Of a stretch of DNA of 64,000 nt, positions 19,778 to 29,820 are shown one piece after another (within the stretch, counting starts at the first letter, position 1; each line of letters starts with the position of its first letter). A program made the translations under genes and the position numbers. The DNA comes from an uncultured Psychrobacter sp. (lineage in GTDB: Bacteria > Pseudomonadota > Gammaproteobacteria > Pseudomonadales > Moraxellaceae). The stretch lies in contig NZ_CANKZC010000001.1 in assembly GCF_947488565.1 (NCBI RefSeq), forward strand, positions 558,001 through 622,000, read 5' to 3'. The notes below the pieces were generated by a model that was given only the letters and a program-made list of their open reading frames with translations, was not told the origin of the DNA and did not search any database.

Positions 19778-20767
19778 TTAGAACAGATGATTAATAGTGG
19801 GTATTTCTTGCTCCTGACTCTCCTCATCAGCAACCACTTGCCGTGCGACATGCATAATCAGTTGTCTTAACCAACGATGAGCTGGATGATGCTGGAGCAA
19901 TGGTGACCATGCCATTGTTAGCTCAAACTCAGGAATAAAGAATGGTGGCTCCTTCATCATAATGCTGTCATTGTTGGCCTGCATGCGTGCAACTCGCGTC
20001 GGCAAGGTAGCAATCAAGTCTTTATTGGCCGCAAGCATTGCTGGCATCTGATAATGACGTGTAAAGACACTAATTTGTCTTTTTTGTCCCAAACGTTGCA
20101 AAGCTTGGTCAATAGAGCCAAGTCCACCAGATTTTTCTGGATTGACACCAAATCCCACGCCCATACCAGTTTTAGATACCCATACATGTTGCGCTTTTAG
20201 ATAGTTTTTCAGATTAAAACGATTGGCATAAGGGCTTTCTGATGCTAGCAAACAGCTAAAAGTATCACGCCAAACCAATACTTGATGAAAGCTTTGTGGT
20301 ATCTCATTAAAGCGGTTAATCGCCAAATCAACTCGGCCCTGCTCCATATCACGATAAGACACATCTGATGGCGTTAAGAAATCCAAAATGACATTTGGTG
20401 CCTCAGAGCGTAAGGCTTTGACCAATTTTGGTACTAATGTCGCTTCGGCATAATCTGAGGTCATAATACGAAAAACACGTGATGTGCTATACGGACGAAA
20501 TTCTGTACGGGGTTCTAGCACTTGAGTCAAATCAGCAAGTATTTCGCGAATACGCGGTTGCAACTCTAAAGCTCTCTCAGTCGGCGTCATGCCTTCAGAT
20601 GAACGTACTAACAATGGATCATTAAACAGTTTGCGTAAACGACGCAGTATATTACTCATCGCAGGTTGAGTAATGCCAAGCTGCTCAGCTGCACGAGTAA
20701 CGTTTTTTTCTCGTAGCAACACGTCTAAATGTACCAGTAAATTCAAGTCTACCCGCTGCAGATTCAT
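19778..20767 (-). CDS. LysR-family transcriptional regulator
   Basis: A 329-residue LTTR. The winged helix-turn-helix lies at about residues 20-45 (NVTRAAEQLGITQPAMSNIL). An effector-binding domain follows from about residue 95 (RVFRIMTSDYAEATLVPKL), and in family members it senses a small ligand. It sits between sad (same strand, downstream) and aceA (divergent, 681 nt away), so control of either is plausible but not shown. The effector cannot be told from sequence; the N-terminal half resembles the NodD/PcpR-type subgroup. Confidence 0.9.
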   Translation of the reverse strand: MNLQRVDLNLLVHLDVLLREKNVTRAAEQLGITQPAMSNILRRLRKLFNDPLLVRSSEGMTPTERALELQPRIREILADLTQVLEPRTEFRPYSTSRVFRIMTSDYAEATLVPKLVKALRSEAPNVILDFLTPSDVSYRDMEQGRVDLAINRFNEIPQSFHQVLVWRDTFSCLLASESPYANRFNLKNYLKAQHVWVSKTGMGVGFGVNPEKSGGLGSIDQALQRLGQKRQISVFTRHYQMPAMLAANKDLIATLPTRVARMQANNDSIMMKEPPFFIPEFELTMAWSPLLQHHPAHRWLRQLIMHVARQVVADEESQEQEIPTINHLF

Positions 20768-21448
20768 ATATGTGTCTCTTTACCTTAGAATAAATACCAC
20801 TATAAACGCGGCACTTTTTGTCCTGTTATTGAGTACAAGCCATCTATATTAAAATGAAATAAGGATAATTTTGGATTAGCTTTCTTATTATATACGCATT
20901 ATAACTTAATTCATCTATCATAAATCGTTGTTTTATAAATACTATCATTATAAGAAATACCCAAGATAATAATCATAAACTAGATAAATCAAGACAACCT
21001 AGCTATAGTGTTTAGCAAGTGTTTAATTAGTTCTTGTTACTTGTCAGGCTATCACTGTGAACTTAATAGGTTAGTTACAACGTGTATTTTATCGTATTTT
21101 CATGCGGAAATACGGACATAACATTTATTACCCCTACTTATTTTTCGCTACTGCTTGTTTTTAAGCTTGGATTAGGCAGTTGTATCTTTCAAGATAACAA
21201 GTATTTTGTCCATCAAATAAGCCTTATAAAAGAACCTGTTTAGGCTGAAATAAAAAATAAATGATAAAAGCTGACCAAATCGACAGGTTTTATTTGCTTT
21301 TATGATAATTTTCTTATAGTTTAGTAGAGCTTGCTAACGCAAAAGGTTTATATTTTAGTTTTTACTTCTGCCAGCATTTTTCTATACATACCAAAATTAT
21401 TCAAATACTTCTAACTTATTGTTTTACACCCCACCAAGGAGATTATAG
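20768..21448. other. Long divergent control region between LysR gene and aceA
   Basis: 681 nt without an ORF, strongly AT-rich. It must contain the promoters for the regulator and for isocitrate lyase. One clear inverted repeat is listed separately at 21093-21114; several AATTAT/ATAATT-like tracts are not distinctive. Confidence 0.6.
21093..21114. promoter_or_regulatory. Inverted repeat upstream of aceA
   Basis: CGTATTT (21093-21099) and AAATACG (21108-21114), 8-nt spacer, about 335 nt before aceA and 325 nt before the LysR start. A possible operator; no protein can be assigned. Confidence 0.35.
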
Positions 21449-23035
21449 ATGTCAACTGCTTATAAATCAGCGATCGATGTAGTACGTGAACTAAAACAAA
21501 AACACGGTAACTGGCAAAATATCAGTGAAACCGATGCGGCGCGTATGATGTTGCAAAACCGTTTTAAGACAGGTTTAGATATCGCTAAATATACTGCAAA
21601 AATCATGCGTCAAGACATGGAAGAATATGATAATGATACCTCTCAGTACACCCAATCTTTAGGTGCTTGGCATGGTTTTATCGCTCAACAAACCATGTAC
21701 GCTAAGAAAAAATACTTTGGCACGACTTCTAAAACCTATATTTACCTATCTGGCTGGATGGTTGCTGCTCTTCGTTCTGAGTTTGGTCCTCTACCTGACC
21801 AATCTATGCATGAAAAAACCTCAGTTGGTAAGCTAATCGAAGAAATCTATACCTTCTTACGTCAAGCTGATGCTAAAGTATTGAACGACTACTTCCGTGA
21901 GTTAAATGCAGCTGAAGAAGCGGGTCAAGACACTAAAGCTATCTTAGAAAAAATCGAAAACTTTGATTCACATGTTGTGCCAATTATTGCTGATATCGAT
22001 GCAGGTTTTGGTAACGAAGAAGCGACTTACTTATTGGCCAAACAGCTAATCGAAGCGGGTGCTTGTGCGCTACAAATCGAAAACCAAGTATCTGATGCAA
22101 AACAGTGTGGTCACCAAGCTGGTAAAGTAACTGTCCCTCATGAAGACTATATCGCAAAGTTAAATGCTATTCGCTATGCATTCTTAGAGCTTGGTGTAGA
22201 AGATGGTGTTATCGTTGCCCGTACTGACTCTGAAGGTGCGTCTCTCACGCAAAAAATTCCAGTATCAAATGAGCCAGGCGATCTTGCTTCTAAATATATC
22301 GACTTCCTAGAAATGGAAGAAGTGAGCATTGAAGAAGCCAACGAAAACGACAGCTTACTCAAGCATGACGGCAAATTAGTACGTCCAGTACGTATGCCAA
22401 ATGGCCTATATAGCTTCCGTGAAGACACCAATATCGATCGCGTGGTACTTGACTGTGTGACGGCGCTAGAGAATGGTGCGGATTTATTATGGATTGAAAC
22501 CCCAACGCCAAACGTTGAACACATCAAAATGATGGTCGATCGCATTAAAGAGCAGCAGCCAAAAGCGAAGCTTGTTTATAACAACAGCCCATCGTTCAAC
22601 TGGACGCTAAACTTCCGTAAGCAAATCATCGCTCAGTGGGAAGATGAAGGTAAAGACATCTCTAAGTACAATAAAGATGACTTGATGAGCGCTGATTATG
22701 ATGGTACTGAGCTTGATACAGCAGCTGATGAAGCGGCTAAAAACTTCCAAAAAGATGCTTCACGCGAAGCAGGTGTATTCCATCACTTAATCACCCTACC
22801 AACTTATCACACTACAGCATTAAGTGTGCATGAGCTTGCTAAAGGCTACTTTGGTGAAGAAGGTATGCTTGCCTATGCTGCTGGCGTCCAGCGTAAAGAA
22901 ATCCGTGAAGGCATCTCTTGTGTTAAGCACCAGGCAATGGCAGGTTCTGACCTTGGTGATGACCACAAAGAGATCTTCTCTGGTGACAACGCACTTAAAG
23001 CTGGTGGCGGTAAAAACACCATGAACCAGTTCTAG
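21449..23035 (+). CDS. aceA: Isocitrate lyase (long form)
   Basis: Key enzyme of the glyoxylate shunt, splitting isocitrate into glyoxylate and succinate so that acetate and fatty acids can support growth. The active-site loop is KQCGH (218-222, catalytic Cys220), in place of the KKCGH of E. coli. Metal and substrate residues appear in IADIDAGFGNEEATYLL and IVARTDSEGA. At 528 aa it belongs to the longer isocitrate lyase class known from Pseudomonas and Acinetobacter rather than the 434-aa E. coli type. Strong AGGAG ribosome-binding site, single-gene unit with its own terminator. No aceK or malate synthase is adjacent; glcB is at 44841. Confidence 0.96.
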   Translation: MSTAYKSAIDVVRELKQKHGNWQNISETDAARMMLQNRFKTGLDIAKYTAKIMRQDMEEYDNDTSQYTQSLGAWHGFIAQQTMYAKKKYFGTTSKTYIYLSGWMVAALRSEFGPLPDQSMHEKTSVGKLIEEIYTFLRQADAKVLNDYFRELNAAEEAGQDTKAILEKIENFDSHVVPIIADIDAGFGNEEATYLLAKQLIEAGACALQIENQVSDAKQCGHQAGKVTVPHEDYIAKLNAIRYAFLELGVEDGVIVARTDSEGASLTQKIPVSNEPGDLASKYIDFLEMEEVSIEEANENDSLLKHDGKLVRPVRMPNGLYSFREDTNIDRVVLDCVTALENGADLLWIETPTPNVEHIKMMVDRIKEQQPKAKLVYNNSPSFNWTLNFRKQIIAQWEDEGKDISKYNKDDLMSADYDGTELDTAADEAAKNFQKDASREAGVFHHLITLPTYHTTALSVHELAKGYFGEEGMLAYAAGVQRKEIREGISCVKHQAMAGSDLGDDHKEIFSGDNALKAGGGKNTMNQF

Positions 23036-23076
23036 TAACCCACTACTTATAATGGTATTTTATAAATACCAGTTAT

Positions 23077-23113
23077 AAAAAAGCCGCTCTGCATTATGTA
23101 GGGCGGCTTTTTA
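23077..23113 (+). terminator. Terminator of aceA
   Basis: AAAAAAGCCGC and GCGGCTTTTT arms enclose a 15-nt loop; it follows aceA by about 45 nt. Confidence 0.9.
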
Positions 23114-23231
23114 TTGCGCTCTGTTAAGCCAAGCAAAAATAAAGTTTTACTTGTTATTCAGTGATAGCTTTCATACGATGGTAGTCACCTAGATAATAAC
23201 TTATATAGTATTAAAATAATCGGGAGCCATT

Positions 23232-24830
23232 ATGCAAGAGATTGAGCTAAAGTTTTTGGTACCAGAGTCGCGACTAAAAGGTCTAATGCGTCAAGCACAA
23301 GTTAAATCCTCAAAGCATACGCAACTGGCGGCGCATTATTACGATACGTCTGATCAAAAGCTTGCGCAGGCTGGCATTGGTTTACGCATCCGTAAAGAAG
23401 GCGATACGTGGGTGCAGACCATCAAAGCTGGTGGTGATGGTATTGCTGCGCGCCTAGAGCATAATGCTGTATTAGATAATGAGCAAGTACAGGCAATGCT
23501 AGATAGCGACACACTAGTGCCTGATTTAACAATTTACAAAGATACCTCGGTAGCCCCTGCTCTTGCTGCTTTTAAACTCAAAAAGTTGGCTAAAAAACTC
23601 ACACGACTATATGTGACCGATGTAGAGCGCATCACGCGCTTATTAATACAAGGCAATAACGATGAAGATGGTAGTAGCATTGAGATGGCATACGATCATG
23701 GCGAGGTCATCCATGGCCTTGATGATACTCAGCGAGACTCTATTCAAGAAATCGAGTTTGAACTGATAACAGGAGATGTAGATTTTTTGTTTGCGACAGC
23801 CAAGACATGGTGCAAACGTTATAAGCTTTGCTTGTCTACTGTCACCAAAGCTGAGCGCGGTGGCCTGTTGATAAGAGGACAAAACCACAGTGCAGCGGTT
23901 AGTGCTGACCTAAGCCAGCTAGCCGTCAATAAAGACAGTAGCATGCCTGCATTTGTGCGCGCAGCCGTGCACAACTGTCTATTACATATATTACCAAATA
24001 GCAGTGCTCTCGTAGCGGGTAGCATTGATAATACACATGTCTTGCAGTTGACTATCGGACTCACACGCTTGCAAGCTGCCTTGACAGTGTTTGCTGACTA
24101 TTCTGATGAGATCAATCCTGATTGGCTACCAATATTAACACAAACCGCAGCTTTACTTAGTGACTACCAAAAGCTTACTTACCTAGCCGCTCACATCGAG
24201 CCCAAGCTACAAAGTTGCGGCGCACCTAGCGTTGATTGGACAGCAGATATCGATGCACTCAAAATTCAGCCACTTGATGTCGTAAGCGCCAATGACTTTC
24301 AACTTACGCTATTAGAGCTGATTGCTTTTATAATGAGTGATCCAAGCCTTGAACCAAAAGCAGATAAGCCTGCTGTCGACAAACTGGCGAAGACTCTATC
24401 GAAGCAGTATACAAAATTTATTGAAACTGAGCGAAGATTACAGGATAAAAATGCAGCCAACGACAATGGGTCTTATAGTGAAGACTCAAAAAGCGTCAAT
24501 CTAAAAAGCAGAAATCATAATCAGATCCAAGACGATTTATACTGTCAGTTACTAAACTTGCGTTATGCCAGTGAATTTGCCTCACGCTTATTGAACAAGA
24601 AAAAAGTTAAAAAGAAAACCAAACGCTGGTTAAAACATGTATTAAAAGCACAAAAAGCAATGGAGAAATACCGTAAACATGCACTATATCAACAGCGTTA
24701 TCAATTAAAATCTGCAACAGATATTAATGCGCTATATGGTGCAGGATGGTTTGCTGCCACGCTAAAAAAGGACGTTAAACGCGCTAAAAAACGCTTGGCT
24801 AACGTTCAAGATAGCCCCACCTTTTGGTAA
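23232..24830 (+). CDS. CYTH and CHAD domain protein (probable inorganic triphosphatase)
   Basis: Two-domain cytosolic protein of 532 aa. The CYTH domain (about 1-200) opens with the diagnostic EIELKFLV and has further charged strands (GLRIRKEGDTWVQTIKAG, RLEHNAVL) that build the tunnel binding metal and triphosphate. The CHAD domain (about 230-532) is helical and rich in Arg, Lys and His, typical of polyphosphate-associated proteins. E. coli YgiF, with the same architecture, hydrolyses inorganic triphosphate. A Ser/Asn-rich linker interrupts the CHAD region near 395-420. It stands alone; ppk in the same window (50827) is a functional partner in polyphosphate metabolism only by inference. Confidence 0.9.
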   Translation: MQEIELKFLVPESRLKGLMRQAQVKSSKHTQLAAHYYDTSDQKLAQAGIGLRIRKEGDTWVQTIKAGGDGIAARLEHNAVLDNEQVQAMLDSDTLVPDLTIYKDTSVAPALAAFKLKKLAKKLTRLYVTDVERITRLLIQGNNDEDGSSIEMAYDHGEVIHGLDDTQRDSIQEIEFELITGDVDFLFATAKTWCKRYKLCLSTVTKAERGGLLIRGQNHSAAVSADLSQLAVNKDSSMPAFVRAAVHNCLLHILPNSSALVAGSIDNTHVLQLTIGLTRLQAALTVFADYSDEINPDWLPILTQTAALLSDYQKLTYLAAHIEPKLQSCGAPSVDWTADIDALKIQPLDVVSANDFQLTLLELIAFIMSDPSLEPKADKPAVDKLAKTLSKQYTKFIETERRLQDKNAANDNGSYSEDSKSVNLKSRNHNQIQDDLYCQLLNLRYASEFASRLLNKKKVKKKTKRWLKHVLKAQKAMEKYRKHALYQQRYQLKSATDINALYGAGWFAATLKKDVKRAKKRLANVQDSPTFW

Positions 24831-24864
24831 ACGTGCTAATTACGCTATAACAAAGATATAGAGT

Positions 24865-24900
24865 AAAAAAGACAGCCCTATTGGTAGGTGCTGTCTTTTT
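24865..24900. terminator. Bidirectional terminator
   Basis: AAAAAAGACAGC (24865-24876) with GCTGTCTTTTT (24890-24900), 13-nt loop. It serves the CYTH-CHAD gene and the convergent YkuD gene. Confidence 0.88.
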
Positions 24901-24951
24901 AAGCTTTAAATGAATAAATGTAGCGTTATCTATTGTCTACAAAATCATTCA

Positions 24952-25467
24952 CTAGCTTGCAACTATAGTAACGGCATCTCCCTCTTCAACTTGATCAAAT
25001 AGCTCAACGATATCCTTGTTACGCATACGTACGCAGCCGTGTGAGAGGGGGATACTCATAGGTTCAGTATCTGGTGTACCATGAATATAGATGTAACGCT
25101 GATAAGTATCGCAGCCACCCTGGTTATTATGGCCTTTATTTACCCCTTCTTCTAGACCACTTAACCATAATATACGGCTCAATATCCAGTCGCGATTAGG
25201 ATTTGATATACCAAGAGCTGCGTTGTATACCTCACCTGTTGGCACACGTCCAACAAACACAGCATTCATAGGCTCACTACCTCCTATCTTTTCTGCAACG
25301 ATGTGCTCGCCAAGTGGTGTACAGCCACTATCTTGCTGACTGCCAATGCCGTTTTTTGCCGTTGATACCGTATATTGAACTACAACTTTGTGCTGCTTAT
25401 ATAGAGTCAAAGTCTGCTGAGCAATGTTAATAATTAGCTGTTTATCAAGACTTGCGTGATTGTTCAT
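24952..25467 (-). CDS. YkuD-domain L,D-transpeptidase or L,D-carboxypeptidase, without signal peptide
   Basis: A 171-aa protein made almost entirely of the YkuD catalytic fold. The catalytic His lies in YIHGT (His129) and the Cys in SHGCVRM (142-148, Cys145), the full active-site signature. Classical L,D-transpeptidases cross-link peptidoglycan or attach lipoproteins in the periplasm and need an export signal; here the N-terminus (MNNHASLDKQLIINIAQQTL) is polar and shows none. A cytosolic YkuD enzyme acting as an L,D-carboxypeptidase in murein recycling is known in Acinetobacter (ElsL/LdtK), and this protein fits that type by size and lack of signal. Divergent from the gene at 25604 with 136 nt between. 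Confidence 0.85.
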   Translation of the reverse strand: MNNHASLDKQLIINIAQQTLTLYKQHKVVVQYTVSTAKNGIGSQQDSGCTPLGEHIVAEKIGGSEPMNAVFVGRVPTGEVYNAALGISNPNRDWILSRILWLSGLEEGVNKGHNNQGGCDTYQRYIYIHGTPDTEPMSIPLSHGCVRMRNKDIVELFDQVEEGDAVTIVAS

Positions 25468-25603
25468 AAAAGCATCCGATTGTTATTCATGACATGACCA
25501 ATAGCGTTATGATTAAAATTGGTCAAAATTTCTATTATTAAGGGATTGTATCAAGACATTTGGCACCGTAATATAGAGGCACACTTTTTGATGCTAGCAG
25601 ATT

Positions 25604-26857
25604 ATGACGACTATTTCACCGACACGTGTGTCGATGTATGACTTTTTATATCAAGATATCCAGCCGATGATATCATTACTAGCTGATGTGTCTCAGCTAT
25701 CATTACCGCAGACGCGTCTTGCCATTGGTTCTGGCTTACAAGCAATAGTATGTGCTTTACTTACGTATCAGCAGCGTTATCAAGGACAGTCGGTTAGCAA
25801 AAAACTATTCAATCGCAGTGCTATAAAAGAGCTGCGTCGATATAACTCTATGAATTTTGCGACTATCGATGCGACATTATACTATCGTCATGATACTGCT
25901 GATACCGTATTTAAAGACAGCACTGATATCATTAAAGCTAGCGATCACATTGCCAGTCAAATTGATGCTACTACTTTGCAGGTACAAACATTACTTAGGT
26001 GTTTGTGCATTATTGCTCTACGCGAACTTGCGATACTAGCAGACTATAGTCAACTTGATTATGATGAGATAGACAAGTGGTTCGCCTTACAGCCTCAGTT
26101 TTTATCAGCGGAGCGATTTACCACTACTGTGCCAGACACTATCCCTACGAATGTAGAACCCGCTACTAGTGAAGCACCTAATATAGAAAATACAGAAACC
26201 GAGCTAGAAAACACAGAGTTAAAACGTTTAAATAACGAGCAGTTATCAACTATACCACCAGCCTTTGATCCCTTTTGGTATGAGCTGATGGCATTTACAC
26301 CGAACAATAATGAATCTGCACAAGACATGCAGCTTGCAACCGGTAATTATTTAAAGGCCATTGGTCGTTCATCTGAAAACATACAGCAAGGCGGCCATAA
26401 TGATTTACTTATGTTCGCAGAGATGTCCGCTGTTACGTTACCACACCAGCGCTGGTTACTACAGTTGGCCAAAATTTCAGAGATTTACTTGCAGCGTAAT
26501 CGTCTGCGTATTACTTCTGAACCCGAAAATCCACCAAAACCTCCGTTGGTTAGCTTAGGGGTTATGAACGGCAATAGCGATAATACTCCAGCAACCATCA
26601 GCGAAAAACCGATTGAGTATGACGCCCCGGCTCCTATTTGGAAAAATCCTGTCATTTTAATTGTTATTCTTGTCATCGGAAGTCTTAGTGCTCTTGCTAC
26701 TTTGAAATATCAGATGCAAAAGTCTGCTGGTGTCGTCTCTGCAACAGAAGAGGTATTGGCTCAAGATTCTGTTAAAGAGCATCAGCAGCAGGATGTCGCT
26801 ATTGTCATGGTAAACGATGACGAAAATGAGGCTAAAGAAACCGCTACAGCTGAGTAA
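25604..26857 (+). CDS. Unknown protein with C-terminal membrane segment
   Basis: I do not recognise a named family with confidence. The 417-residue protein has a mostly helical N-terminal region of about 165 residues, whose start (SQLSLPQTRLAIGSGLQAIVCALL) faintly recalls DUF937-type helical domains. An acidic Glu/Asn/Thr-rich linker follows (about 175-215), then a second helical block (FDPFWYELMAF to LLQLAKISEIYLQRNRLR), a Pro-rich stretch and one membrane helix near residues 350-367 (NPVILIVILVIGSLSALATL). The tail is acidic and about 50 residues long. There is no signal peptide, so a single-pass orientation with the large N-terminal part in the cytosol is likely. Its ribosome-binding site is weak. 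It is divergent from the YkuD gene and convergent with argG. Confidence 0.72.
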   Translation: MTTISPTRVSMYDFLYQDIQPMISLLADVSQLSLPQTRLAIGSGLQAIVCALLTYQQRYQGQSVSKKLFNRSAIKELRRYNSMNFATIDATLYYRHDTADTVFKDSTDIIKASDHIASQIDATTLQVQTLLRCLCIIALRELAILADYSQLDYDEIDKWFALQPQFLSAERFTTTVPDTIPTNVEPATSEAPNIENTETELENTELKRLNNEQLSTIPPAFDPFWYELMAFTPNNNESAQDMQLATGNYLKAIGRSSENIQQGGHNDLLMFAEMSAVTLPHQRWLLQLAKISEIYLQRNRLRITSEPENPPKPPLVSLGVMNGNSDNTPATISEKPIEYDAPAPIWKNPVILIVILVIGSLSALATLKYQMQKSAGVVSATEEVLAQDSVKEHQQQDVAIVMVNDDENEAKETATAE

Positions 26858-26910
26858 ATAGCAACTAGGATCACATAGTTTTAAATGCTGTGCTAGAACC
26901 TATTTATAAT

Positions 26911-26950
26911 AAAAAACAGAGACACTACGAGTATAGGTCTCTGTTTTTTA
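26911..26950. terminator. Bidirectional terminator next to argG
   Basis: AAAAAACAGAGAC and GTCTCTGTTTTTT form a perfect 13-bp stem with a 13-nt loop between the convergent genes at 25604 and argG. Confidence 0.92.
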
Positions 26951-26993
26951 CGCTTTAAAGAGTTATTCAACTATTAAAGATAGTCTCTTTTGC

Positions 26994-28232
26994 TTATTTT
27001 GATAAGTCGCGACCACGACTGGCTTCAATAGCCAAACGCAACCCATTTAGACGAATAAAGCCTTCTGCATCTTTTTGATCATAAGCACCAGCATCATCTT
27101 CAAAAGTTGCAATTTTTTCGTCAAATAACGAATCATCAGACTTACGACCAACGACGCTGACACTGCCTTTATACAGTTTTACGCGTACCGTACCATTGAC
27201 GTACTCTTGTGATTTGTCGATTAGCGCTTGCAGCATCATACGCTCAGGACTGAACCAATAACCGTTATAGATGATTTTTGCGTAGCGCGGCATCAGCTCG
27301 TCTTTTAGGTGTGCGGCTTCACGATCTAGCGTTAGTGATTCAATACCGCGATGCGCTTTTAGCATGATCGTGCCAGCTGGCGTCTCGTAACAACCGCGTG
27401 ACTTCATACCGACGTAACGGTTTTCTACAATATCCAAACGGCCGATACCATGTTTACCGCCAATCTCATTGAGCTTAATCATGACTTCGTAAGGCTTAAG
27501 GGCTTCACCATCGATAGCAACGATATCCCCTTTTTCATACTCAAGTTCTAAATACTGCGGCGCGTCAGGCGCTTCTTCTGGGCTCACTGACCAGCGCCAC
27601 ATATCATCTTCGGCTTCTGTATACGGTTCCTCTAACACACCGCCTTCATAAGAGATGTGCAAAAGGTTGGCATCCATCGAGTATGGTGACTTTGTCTTTT
27701 GGTTGGCATAGTCGATTGCGATATCGTGCTCTTCGGCGTACTGCATCAAGCTCTCACGGCTAGACAAATCCCATTCGCGCCATGGTGCAATCGTCACAAC
27801 ATCTGGAGACAAGGCAACCGCACCCAGCTCAAAACGTACTTGGTCATTACCTTTACCAGTCGCGCCATGGCTAATTGCATCAGCATTGTGTTCTTTGGCA
27901 ATTTCAACCAAACGTTTGGCAATCAATGGTCGTGCAATAGAGGTGCCGAGTAGGTACTCGCCTTCATAAATAGCATTTGCACGGAACATTGGGAACACAT
28001 AATCGCGAGCAAACTCTTCACGTAAGTCTTCGATATAGATGTTTTTGATACCCATCGCTTCAGCTTTAGCGCGTGCTGGCTCAACTTCCTCACCTTGACC
28101 GATGTCAGCTGTGAAAGTAATCACTTCAGCATCATAAGTTTCTTGCAGCCATTTAGCGATAATTGAGGTATCAAGGCCACCTGAATAGGCTAATACGATT
28201 TTATTAATATTTTTTGGGTCAAGCTGAGCCAT
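26994..28232 (-). CDS. argG: Argininosuccinate synthase
   Basis: Joins citrulline and aspartate with ATP to make argininosuccinate, the penultimate step of arginine synthesis; cytosolic. The N-terminal PP-loop is [11 protein letters not shown], followed by [29 protein letters not shown] and [17 protein letters not shown], all typical of the about 400-aa argininosuccinate synthase. I place the start at the ATG 28232, with TTAGGAG 6 nt upstream; an in-frame TTG two codons earlier would lie in the spacer. Single-gene unit, divergent from pyrC across 470 nt. Confidence 0.97.
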   Translation of the reverse strand: MAQLDPKNINKIVLAYSGGLDTSIIAKWLQETYDAEVITFTADIGQGEEVEPARAKAEAMGIKNIYIEDLREEFARDYVFPMFRANAIYEGEYLLGTSIARPLIAKRLVEIAKEHNADAISHGATGKGNDQVRFELGAVALSPDVVTIAPWREWDLSSRESLMQYAEEHDIAIDYANQKTKSPYSMDANLLHISYEGGVLEEPYTEAEDDMWRWSVSPEEAPDAPQYLELEYEKGDIVAIDGEALKPYEVMIKLNEIGGKHGIGRLDIVENRYVGMKSRGCYETPAGTIMLKAHRGIESLTLDREAAHLKDELMPRYAKIIYNGYWFSPERMMLQALIDKSQEYVNGTVRVKLYKGSVSVVGRKSDDSLFDEKIATFEDDAGAYDQKDAEGFIRLNGLRLAIEASRGRDLSK

Positions 28233-28702
28233 GAACAACTCCTAATATAAGAATGTAGTTATCAGAAAAAACACTGACAATGAATCGAAGTTTAAATTGC
28301 TTAATCAGTGTACATCATATTCACAATTGGCAAAAGGACAACGACTTTGTAAGCGATGATTTATCAGATATATCTGTCATATCTGCTAGTAACGCTATCA
28401 TGTTTAAAAAGCATCACTATTAATAGCAGATTACGCGGTTATATTCGGGCATATATTTAGTCCAGCGGTCAAATCTGCTATGATGGTTAAGGTTCATACA
28501 GCATTATAAATAAACAGGGTGATGAACACATAGCGTTGTGTAAAGCAGGCCATTTGATCACACGTTTTTATAGCTAAAACAATCGCACACAAGATTTTGC
28601 TCAAATCAAAGTGGCTAGGTCACAACGTTTATACCTTAATATGTTTATACCTTAGTATATTTTACACTCCCCTTCTTTCACTATTTCAAGACATAGAACA
28701 CT
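28233..28702. other. Divergent intergenic region argG / pyrC
   Basis: 470 nt, AT-rich, with no ORF. It carries a tandem 16-bp repeat just before pyrC (listed separately). Both promoters must lie here; I could not place the argG promoter. Confidence 0.5.
28627..28658 (+). repeat. Tandem 16-bp direct repeat upstream of pyrC
   Basis: GTTTATACCTTAATAT (28627-28642) is followed immediately by GTTTATACCTTAGTAT (28643-28658), one mismatch. The second copy runs into TATATTTTA and ends 44 nt before the pyrC ATG, so the array overlaps the likely promoter. It may be a pair of operator sites. Confidence 0.7.
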
Positions 28703-29782
28703 ATGACTCAAATTACTGATTCCATTAAAGAGCTAACTATTCTGCAGCCAGACGATTGGCATATTCATTTGCGTGATGATGACGCGCTAGCGACTACTGT
28801 AAAACACGCAGCTGCAAGTTTTAATCGCGTTATTTGTATGCCAAACTTGGCACCCCCAGTCAAAAACGTAGATGATGCCCGCGCTTATCGTGAGCGCATA
28901 TTACAACACCTGCAAGCCAGCGACTTAGAGGCGGGACGCAAAGCTGCCTTTGATCCGCGAATGACTTTATATCTAACCAATCAAACCACTCCAAAAGATA
29001 TCGAATTAGCTGCTCAGTCTGGTATCGTACAAGCAGTCAAGCTTTATCCTGCAGGAGCTACAACCAACTCTGCTGATGGGGTTACTGACATTAATGCCTG
29101 CGTTGATGTGTTTGAAGCCATGGAAAAGTACAATTTACCACTGCTATTACATGGTGAAGTAACGCACGATCATGTCGATATTTTTGACCGTGAAAAACGA
29201 TTTTTAGAGGAAGTGCTTGCACAAATCATCGCCAAATTTCCTACCCTTAGGATTGTGATGGAGCATATTACCACTAGTGACGCCGCTGACTTTGTCTTGG
29301 CTCAAGGCAATCAAGTAGCAGCTACGATTACCCCGCAGCATTTGATGTTCAACCGTAACCATCTCCTACTTAGCGGTATTAAACCGCACTTTTATTGTTT
29401 GCCTATTCTAAAACGTAAACAGCATCAAGAAGTGCTACTAAATGTAGCTACTAGTGGCAGTCCAAAGTTCTTTTTAGGAACGGACTCAGCGCCACATGCT
29501 ACGGATAAAAAAGAGGCTGCTTGCGGCTGTGCTGGTTGTTATAGCTCATCAATAGCGCTACCTTTATACGCCACCGCATTTGATAGTATTGGCAAAATTG
29601 ACAAACTAGAAGGCTTTGCCAGTCGTTTTGGTGCTCAGTTTTATGGCCTGCCAGTCAACGAAAACACTGTTACTCTAACCAACAACCCTATGCAAGTGCC
29701 GGCAGGTTACCCTTATTTTGATGGACAAACGCTTACCCCGCTCATGGCTGGTGAGACGCTACCATGGTCTATCAAAGCTTAA
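28703..29782 (+). CDS. pyrC: Dihydroorotase (class II, PyrC)
   Basis: Zinc enzyme that closes carbamoyl aspartate to dihydroorotate, third step of pyrimidine synthesis. The metal-binding HIHLRD motif is at residues 19-24 ([11 protein letters not shown]); the carboxylated Lys is in [12 protein letters not shown]; further ligands are in LLLHGEVT and MEHITT; and the catalytic Asp is in LGTDSAPHA. Length of 359 aa fits the E. coli-type dihydroorotase. Single-gene unit with a terminator downstream. Confidence 0.96.
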   Translation: MTQITDSIKELTILQPDDWHIHLRDDDALATTVKHAAASFNRVICMPNLAPPVKNVDDARAYRERILQHLQASDLEAGRKAAFDPRMTLYLTNQTTPKDIELAAQSGIVQAVKLYPAGATTNSADGVTDINACVDVFEAMEKYNLPLLLHGEVTHDHVDIFDREKRFLEEVLAQIIAKFPTLRIVMEHITTSDAADFVLAQGNQVAATITPQHLMFNRNHLLLSGIKPHFYCLPILKRKQHQEVLLNVATSGSPKFFLGTDSAPHATDKKEAACGCAGCYSSSIALPLYATAFDSIGKIDKLEGFASRFGAQFYGLPVNENTVTLTNNPMQVPAGYPYFDGQTLTPLMAGETLPWSIKA

Positions 29783-29820
29783 ACCGTACTCAAAACTCTT
29801 AATGCGACTGAGATGCTGTG

